Shown here in pieces: positions 57,153 to 64,000 of a DNA stretch of 64,000 nucleotides. This DNA is from Rhizophagus clarus. Its lineage: Eukaryota > Glomeromycota > Glomeromycetes > Glomerales > Glomeraceae. Below the pieces are notes generated by a model that ran no database searches, was not told the origin of the DNA, and saw nothing but the letters and a program-made list of their open reading frames with translations. A program made the translations under genes and the position numbers. The stretch covers positions 372,001 through 436,000 of the forward strand of contig BLAL01000239.1 of the NCBI GenBank assembly GCA_015698045.1, in the 5' to 3' direction. The number at the start of each line of letters is the position of its first letter. Within the stretch, counting starts at the first letter, position 1.

Positions 57153-59318
57153 GATCAAAGTTTATATCAGATACCTATCGACTTGTTTACTTCAATTTTT
57201 AAGTAGTAAATGTACTTTACAACGCACGGATAGCTTATCACTGTATATGGTTTATGAATTTCAGGATAATCCTTATTAATAAAAATCTTTATGAAGGTTT
57301 AAACTAGTAATTTGCAAAAAAATAAATTTAATTAATTAATAATAGATATGTCCTAATCATCTGAAAAATAAAAAATTAGGCTTCAAATCACTCGTATATC
57401 CGTATTGTGCTGATTTGTATTAAATAAATACGTATGTAATTAAGCAAGAATGTTAAAGAAAATTTAATGCAATTTAAGCAGCAATATTGTTAATACTTTC
57501 GAAAAAGTAGGGATAAGAAGTTTCGCAACTCACATTTGCGTAAATGTTGTTATGAGCATAAATGTAGCGTTCATAAAAGGAAAAAAAAAAGAATCGAATT
57601 GTGTTTGTTGATCATATGTTTAAATTTCCATATTTAATTCCTTGCATTACTGTATTAGATAATATGCACTTCAATCTTATAAAATCAATTATTAATTGAT
57701 TTTCATACAATCTATTTTTCACCCGAATTTTTTTACCAAATATGAGACCTCCATCACACCCCAGTTTTCCACTTTTATTATCTATCCCAGGGACTTAGAA
57801 TTTAAACTAAAAAACTTTAATTTGTACAGTAAAATTTTTTTTTTATACAATCTAAATAAAATACATTATCTAAATTATTTGTACAACTATCTAAATAAAA
57901 TATAATACCTAAATTACTTACTTTATATTAAAATGTTTGTTTTAATTATTGACTATTTCTATTTGTACATTGTGTTTGTACACGATGAATTTCTGCAGCT
58001 AAATTTTGTAAAATCTGCCGGCGATTTCACCCTAAATCTGCTTTTTTATGCGATTTTGCCATTTTACTTTAATAAAGATTTTTTTTTTTTTCGAATAAAC
58101 AAGGAAAAGAAGGAAGAATAAAAATAAATAATAAAATTTTTGTGTAAGGTTATACAGTCGTACAAATCATTTAAAAGCATAAAAATGTCATTCGCAACCT
58201 TTTGTACATTGAGCGTATTGAGTGTACTGCACAATATTGTCAATTTTAGAAATGATTTTAATGGCTATTGTTCTGCGCCACAATATTATCAACTTTCATT
58301 TATTTAATTCCTTCCGAACTTATACATAAGGTTCGTATGTGGTACAATTTGTTGCATAAAAAATACTATTTTGTTTGAAACACAAAAATGACCAAAAAAA
58401 CGAAAAAAATTTAAAAGTATTTGATTGGTTAATAAGATAACGCAATCAATATTCAATATCTGCTTTTGACCATAATTTCGGCCAAATCTGCGGCTTTCTG
58501 CTTAAAGCAGAATTTTTAGATTTATTATATTTATTTATTTATTTTATATTTTTAGATTATTATATTTATTTATTTATTTTATATTCTTAGATTTATTATA
58601 TTTTCTCTATTATTTTAAACAGTGAGATTTATGATTCTGAGAACGTAATTTCTGCTCAAGCACCTGACCTATTGATATAATTTATTGTGTTACCACCCGA
58701 AAAAGTCATGTTATTGTCGCAGTAAATCACATTCGGATTGTCATATTGTTGCGGCAAAATAATGCGTGACTAAAAGTTCGGTTAAGTCACATGATTGCGG
58801 ATCAATGTTTAGAATGTTAAATATGTTAAAAATATGCAATATGTGCAATATGTGCAATATGTTTAATTTATTAAATATGTTAAATATTTTTAGTGTGGTT
58901 TAGATAGTTATAAAAACGCGTATGTTCACTCTGTTGTAAAAGTTAATTAGATAGCATTTTTAGAGATTAATAAAAGGGTTTATTAATAAAAAATTATCTC
59001 GTTTTTTGTTTGTCTTTTATACTTTTTTTTTGTAGTTGAATTTGTGTTATAAATCGGGATAGATTTACGTTATTTTTTTTGTTGGTTTTTGTGTAACCTT
59101 TGCAGATTTGTTATCAGTGAATTATTCGTCATTTAATTATTTTTTTTTTTTTTCTATATTAAAGTCAGTAAATAACAGTTGTATAGTACAAAAACACGAT
59201 CATACATTAACTCAAAAATTATGTCTGACTCGTCACTTGTAATTCTCTCATTATTTTCATTAATTTTAACTTGATCAGACGTTCCTTTATTTATTTTCTC
59301 AATTGATGCTTTAATCAT
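57153..59318. other. Intergenic; small tandem repeats
   Basis: No gene is recognised. A tandem duplication of about 42 bp based on TATATTTATTTATTTATTTT lies at 58515-58605 and a short ATATGTGCA/ATATGTTAA array at about 58810-58890. Confidence 0.5.
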
Positions 59319-59821
59319 GTTATATGTAGGGAATTTAATTGACTCAAAATTTAATGATCGATTTATTGATTGACTTTAAGAGTCTATGATCGATTAATAA
59401 TCGATATAATTTTAACGTTTTTTTTAAAAAAAATCGTTTAATCAAAAAACGATTTTAACGTTTTTTTTTAAAATCATTTTAATGAAAAAAAAAACGATTT
59501 TACGTTTTTTTTAAAATCGTTTTAATGGAAAGAAAAAAATTGTTGACGAATTCACCAATTGATCATTGTGGATCAAAATTTTCAATTAATTGACTACAAT
59601 GTAATAATCATAAAACAATTTTTTTTTGCATGAAAGAATAAATTTTAATACTAATTAACATTGAAAAATTTTGATCGATCAAAAATTTCTTTGATTGATA
59701 AATTTTATCATCGATCACGTTTAGTCGATCATGATTGAATCACGAAGTCCAGAGTCAATTAATTGAATTGATCAATGATCAATTGACTTTGATTGACTCG
59801 ATTAAGAACCCTAGTTATACG
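59319..59821. mobile_element. 487-bp hAT-type MITE with 8-bp target duplication
   Basis: The element 59327-59813 has ends TAGGGAATTTAATTGACTC and, on the opposite strand, TAGGGTTCTTAATCGAGTC. The flanks are GTTATATG (59319-59326) and GTTATACG (59814-59821), 7 of 8 identical; 8-bp duplications are diagnostic for hAT. The inside is rich in ATCGAT and GATCAATT subterminal words and short palindromes (AAAACGATTTTAACG). The first nine bases equal those of the hAT element ending at 63355, a likely source of transposase. Confidence 0.8.
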
Positions 59822-59849
59822 TTACCACACTACCAAATTTTTGAAATCA

Positions 59850-61300
59850 TGTCATTTTTGTCCAGTATCCAATTTTTATGAATTATTATACATTCCTCAA
59901 TTTTTGGAAGTCTTAATCCATAAAAAGAGATTCAACCATTCGGTTCTTCCTGCTTCTCTTTCTTTTTTGGTAGCACTTTCTCATTCTTAGTTGGATTCTT
60001 CCTCATTTTATTATCATTTCCATGATTTCTTTATCCGGATATTTACTTTCTTATTGACTTTGTTTCCTTTTCTTGTTTCTTCTACTTTTGATTACTTTCC
60101 CGGAGCTAATTTTCAGTTATATTTATTTATAGTATCTACGCCTAATTCTGGGGAGAATGATTTTTCTTCTTCATGTTAAATTATAACCTTCTGATGAGAA
60201 GTTTGTGGTCGATTTGTGTGTCAATAGTTTATAATTATTGAACGAAAATATTTTTTTAACGAAAAATCCCTTTGTTCATCCTCTTTTCTCCTTTTCTTTC
60301 ATTCTTTTCCTTCCTTTTATCTTTTTCATTTTTATTTTTCTTCATTTTTCTCCTTTTCTCCTCCTCTTTGTTCTTCCATTTCTTTCCCTCTTTCATCCTT
60401 TTCTCTCGCCTAAATTAAATTTATTACTTCAGTTTCAAAGTAGAAAATTAGAAGAAATTTATTTTTTTTTTAGGATTTCTTTTAACCAAATAATCTGAAA
60501 TTCCTATTCCATGTTAAAATCAGGTATTATAAGATTAAAAAATGACTTGTAGATAATGTATAATAAATCGAATCGTAAAAATTGATTCTAACGATGCAAC
60601 GAACTGTCCAAAATAATATTGTTCCTGATGCTAGAGCCTGCAATCAGATTGATAATAGTGTGAGTGCGAGATAGAATTGAGTTTCTAACGTGAATTATTT
60701 ATTGTTACAAGAATTTTCATGATGAAAACAAACTAAGTACTTTAATACCAGTACTTATTCATTTGAAATCAAAAATTATATATTCTGATATTCCTCTCTT
60801 TTTTTTTAAACAGCTGGAATGCATGACATTTGGTATGGAATTAGAAATTGTAATTTTTCTTTCATTCTAATTTCATTTAACCTAAATAATATTTTAATTA
60901 ATTGGTCAAAATTTGTTGAATAAATCAACCGTCCAGTTCACCAATTCCGGTTTCTATACTCAAATCTACAACTTCAGCTCTTGAGAAAAGTTATTCTACA
61001 GTAAGTTTACATTCGAAAACTTTATCACAAAAAAAAAATAATCATTACATAATATATTTAACATTCTTTAATTTTTATTAAATAGGTAAAGTTTTCAAAA
61101 ATCGAAACTCCTTTTAAAAAAACAATTTTTACCATTTTTCTTCCTTTTATAAGAAATCGGTTCCGATTTGAGTCTGAATTCACATGGTAAGGAAAGTTTC
61201 AGAAAAAATTTGAAAACTATGTAGTTAGGCTCATCTGTCTTCATATGAACGCGTGGGATTTGGTAGGTAGTTTTTAATTTATTTTTAACGATTTTTAACG
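59850..61300 (+). repeat. Pyrimidine-rich tract and exon-like modular repeat, block 3
   Basis: The C/T-rich stretch 60270-60420 parallels 14440-14560. Modules follow: TTTTTTAAACAGCTGGAATG near 60808, then CATGACATTTGGTATGG, and near 61245 GAACGCGTGGGATTTGGTAG. Phe/Ser-rich frames here (59793-60498) reflect composition. Confidence 0.45.
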
Positions 61301-62317
61301 AACCGTCACTATCAGTTCATTTTTATATGTAATTTGTTTTTGATAACAATATCAGCATGACTAATCATTGTTAATGATAATCGTGATAAATGTATTACAG
61401 GTTTTTTGCACTGTAAAGGTGAAGTTTTGATAGTATAGGATGTATAGGGGTTTTACTATTACTAATAAAGATATTTTAGCTCTCTAAACCAAGCAGGCAA
61501 ATCTAATTGAAAGGATCTGTGACAAAGAGAAGATTTATTATCCTGGGATCCCTTGCAGCACATCAAGCTTTGTTAAAGAAAATTGAATTTTTTGTATTAG
61601 ATTTACTATCACTTTTTACATGATTATTTTTTTTTTTTTTTTTAAAAAAAAAAAAGCGAATTATAGTACGGAATTTATAAAAATGTATGCAAACATATAG
61701 AAAATATCATTTCTGCGTACAGAACTCTAATATAGCTTCGATTTTGCCAATGAATAATGTTAAATGTGTAGGAAAAAAGTTTTTTTTCGTTCGTTATAGT
61801 GCAATAAAATTTGTATTTATTCTGGAAAAAGGCACCATTCTAAATTTCACAAGGTTTTAATATCCTATTAAAAAAAAAATATTTCTTAAACTAACATTAA
61901 TGAATAATTTTTTTGGACTTACTAGATTTATGAAAATACATTAAAGTAATATAACACGATTTTTTTAGGACACTATGACGTGTTTACATTATGCAAACAC
62001 CATTCAGATTCTAAAACATTGCTGAGTAGCGAATCAAAAATTAATATATTAATATATAACGCTTTCATAAATCATAATAAAATTTCATAATCATAAAATG
62101 TAACATTCAAGCTGCACCCCAAAATTTTTATAATAAATGTGTATTATTTATTTCATGGGAGGGAAATAAAACGACTCCCCACTAAATAAAATCTAAGAAC
62201 GTGTCACTAACCATTTTAAAGTAAAATTATCTATGTGAAACCAGAAATACACTTAGTGTGGGAATAAATAAAATAATAAGAGATATACTAAAAGCTTTAA
62301 TTATCTAACGAAATAAA
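61301..62317. other. Intergenic; T17A12 tract
   Basis: A T17A12 tract lies at 61627-61655. No gene is recognised; the distal part is the 3' flank of the minus-strand gene. Confidence 0.5.
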
Positions 62318-62884
62318 TCAAAAATGCAACAAGAAAGAATAAAAAGTAAATATGAAAGAAAAAGACAACTTAATTGGAAGATTAAGGATTATTCTGACTA
62401 TTAAGGATTCCATCATATCCGTTATATCAGAGGAATACATTTGAGAGATATTTGATTGTTGAACGGGTTGCTGAACTCGTTGATGAATCTGTTGTCGGAT
62501 TAAAGACTGTACATTATAATGGTGTGGAAACTGATAATCAGGAATATGAGATAAATTAATGCCATTATTTAAGAGTCGAATATTTTCTGACGGATGTAAT
62601 TCGGAATATGTGACACGATAGATACGTGTATCGTTTGGTAAATGAAAATAAAATTCAAAGATAGGGTTTTGTGTCATAGAAGTCGCAGTATTAAGAGTAT
62701 TAAAAGCACTATTAACATCCAAGGTGTTTAAATTCATATCACATATTCCTGCGTTATTAATTAAGGTATGTTGAATATTTTCATTGCCATTACCATAATT
62801 TTGTAAAGGTGCGGATCCATTTTCAGTGTGATCCATCGGTGGATTTGAATAATCTTGTGTAGTGTGATTATTATTTGATTTCAT
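62318..62884 (-). CDS. Asn/Gln-rich protein of unknown function
   Basis: A 188-residue frame from ATG 62884 is a good candidate gene: it is GC-richer than its surroundings and has ordinary protein composition. Residues 1-75 are polar, Asn-rich and probably disordered. Residues about 80-125 look folded: IFEFYFHLPNDTRIYRVTYS followed by SENIRLLNNGI. A Gln-rich segment follows (RQQIHQRVQQPVQQ), then SDITDMMESL. The final 20 residues are strongly hydrophobic (FSFIFTFYSFLL), either a tail anchor or intronic sequence read past an unspliced donor. No family is recognised. Confidence 0.5.
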   Translation of the reverse strand: MKSNNNHTTQDYSNPPMDHTENGSAPLQNYGNGNENIQHTLINNAGICDMNLNTLDVNSAFNTLNTATSMTQNPIFEFYFHLPNDTRIYRVTYSELHPSENIRLLNNGINLSHIPDYQFPHHYNVQSLIRQQIHQRVQQPVQQSNISQMYSSDITDMMESLIVRIILNLPIKLSFSFIFTFYSFLLHF

Positions 62885-63354
62885 ATTTTCAAAATTCGAT
62901 AAATATAAAATAATTTAATAAAAGAGAAATTTTAAAAAAGATTTTTCCTCACTTATATGATGACGACGATTTCTGTGTCAACTATTTACCTTACAGTAAC
63001 ATTTTGATCGACCGGTATTCATATTATCCGTTGTTCCTAGATAATCTGATAGAATAAAGTAATTAAACTGGTAATTACCGAACATTACCGAAACGTGATA
63101 ATAGAAACTCATGATAGTCACATGACAGTAACCATCGGAATTTTTCTGTTGTACAACCTTCTATGATATATAAATGTATCATACTGTACAGTACCTACCA
63201 GTGATTTATCTGTTATATTTTTGTTGGATTAGTATCAAGGCATTGATGTAGAGTTTCAACACCATTATTATATTCTCATCCGTATTATCTCGTTATATTA
63301 ATTATTATCGTGTATCTTGTTCCAGAATTTGAAATAAAACAAATTACAATAATC
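62885..63354. other. Intergenic, nothing recognised
   Basis: 5' flank of the Asn/Gln-rich gene up to the hAT terminus. Confidence 0.5.
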
Positions 63355-64000
63355 TAGGGAATTGAGTCGACACCCAAAATCATTGTTCGATTAATTGGTT
63401 AAAATTTTTTAGGCAAGATCGACCAAAATCGACTAATAAGCTGTAATCGATTAAAGTTCGATCAGGTATACTCGATCTAATAAACTCGAACAATTAATCG
63501 AACAATTAATCGATTAAATGTCATAAATAATTAGTATTTTATTAGTAAATTAAAATAAATAAAAAATAAATATAATAGTATTTATGCAGTTTTATACTTT
63601 CGCATTATTTATAAGGAACCCTCAATTTTACATAGTTTCAAAATTATTATTAAATTGACATACAGTACATGTCAAACAAACTACTTAAATACATTAAAAT
63701 ATTCGCTATTTCTCTTGAGAAATAGTAATTCAGTAACTGTAGATGCTTTTAACCGGTTCCTTTCTTCACAAATTTGATTTCCAGCATCACTGAATAGTCT
63801 TTCACTTGGAACTGACGTGGCTGGTATACATAAATATTTACGAGCTAATTCATATAACACTGGGAATGAATCTTTATTATTTTGCCACCATTGAAAAGGA
63901 TTGGTATCGTAAGAAGCTTGAGGAGTCCTAAAATAATTGTCAAATTCAGTGTCTTCATTTTCTTCTATAACTTGAGGGCCAAAAATATATGCGTGAAAAC
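63355..64000 (-). mobile_element. hAT transposon, 3' part (runs off the window)
   Basis: The 3' terminus TAGGGAATTGAGTCGACACC (plus-strand reading) begins at 63355. Between 63370 and 63530, TCGATTAA and ATCGA words recur, as usual for hAT subterminal regions. The transposase reading frame lies at 63681-63998. The other end is beyond 64000, so the target duplication cannot be checked (left flank CAATAATC). Confidence 0.7.
63681..63998 (-). CDS. hAT transposase, C-terminal dimerisation region (partial)
   Basis: The minus-strand frame from the window edge to a TAG at 63681 encodes 105 residues and contains the classic hAT C-terminal (hATC) block: NPFQWWQNNKDSFPVL, LARKYLCIPATSVPSERLFS and RNRLKASTVTELLFLK. 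This region mediates dimerisation and includes the second catalytic part of hAT transposases. It is intact as far as visible. It is not shown as a long ORF because it has no start within the window. Its terminus matches the MITE at 59.3-59.8 kb, so it may have mobilised it. Confidence 0.85.
   Translation of the reverse strand, partial: FHAYIFGPQVIEENEDTEFDNYFRTPQASYDTNPFQWWQNNKDSFPVLYELARKYLCIPATSVPSERLFSDAGNQICEERNRLKASTVTELLFLKRNSEYFNVFK

Overview
The window is AT-rich eukaryotic DNA with low gene density. Introns are short (about 70-230 bp), with GTAAG-like donors and TTAG or CAG acceptors. The gene content (an RNF213-like C-terminus, a stand-alone BTB protein, a CxxC plus TKL-like kinase, MACPF-like proteins, a Crinkler-like N-terminus) and the transposon load fit an arbuscular mycorrhizal fungus of the Rhizophagus type (Glomeromycotina). 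That assignment is inferred from gene families and composition; no marker gene is present.

Layout: 1-2.4 kb, C-terminal part of an RNF213-like protein. 3.5-4.5 kb, alpha/beta hydrolase. 5.5-5.9 kb, BTB protein. 6.5-7.4 kb, large foldback element. 8.3-10.2 kb and 16.2-18.2 kb, two minus-strand copies of a gene joining a bromodomain to a PD-(D/E)XK-type nuclease; a third, diverged copy lies on the plus strand at 47.8-50.0 kb. 12-15.6 kb, a 498-bp TA-flanked MITE and exon-like repeat modules. 19.7-22.4 kb, small basic ORF, Crinkler-like fragment and a Cys-rich probable secreted protein. 23-24.5 kb, 29.9-30.5 kb and 55.1-57.2 kb, three decayed MACPF-like copies. 24.5-26.2 kb, a 1.6-kb TIR-bounded element. 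30.7-40.9 kb, a LINE of about 8 kb followed directly by a 5'-truncated copy at the same target site. 41-45.9 kb, satellite-like repeats and a Helitron-like terminus. 52.6-54.1 kb, protein kinase. 59.3-59.8 kb, hAT MITE. 62.3-62.9 kb, Asn/Gln-rich unknown protein. 63.4-64 kb, 3' end of a hAT transposon running off the window.

The most interesting content is the three-member bromodomain-nuclease family. The acetyl-lysine-binding Asn and the PD-(D/E)XK catalytic residues are visible in the copies, and all three carry a strikingly conserved sequence block in intron 2. One copy is broken by a 156-bp MITE whose removal restores the reading frame. The LINE locus is also unusual: the same 17-20 bp target sequence occurs at the 5' junction, between the two LINE copies and at the 3' end, and the target lies inside a 52-bp tandem duplication, which suggests repeated integration at one nick site. 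Several other non-autonomous elements can be defined by their target duplications: TACAGC foldback, TA MITE, TTAA element inside a MACPF-like gene, and an 8-bp hAT MITE.

Limits: exon boundaries were drawn by eye from splice consensus, reading frame and comparison between paralogs within the window. No database search was possible, so family names rest on motif recognition.
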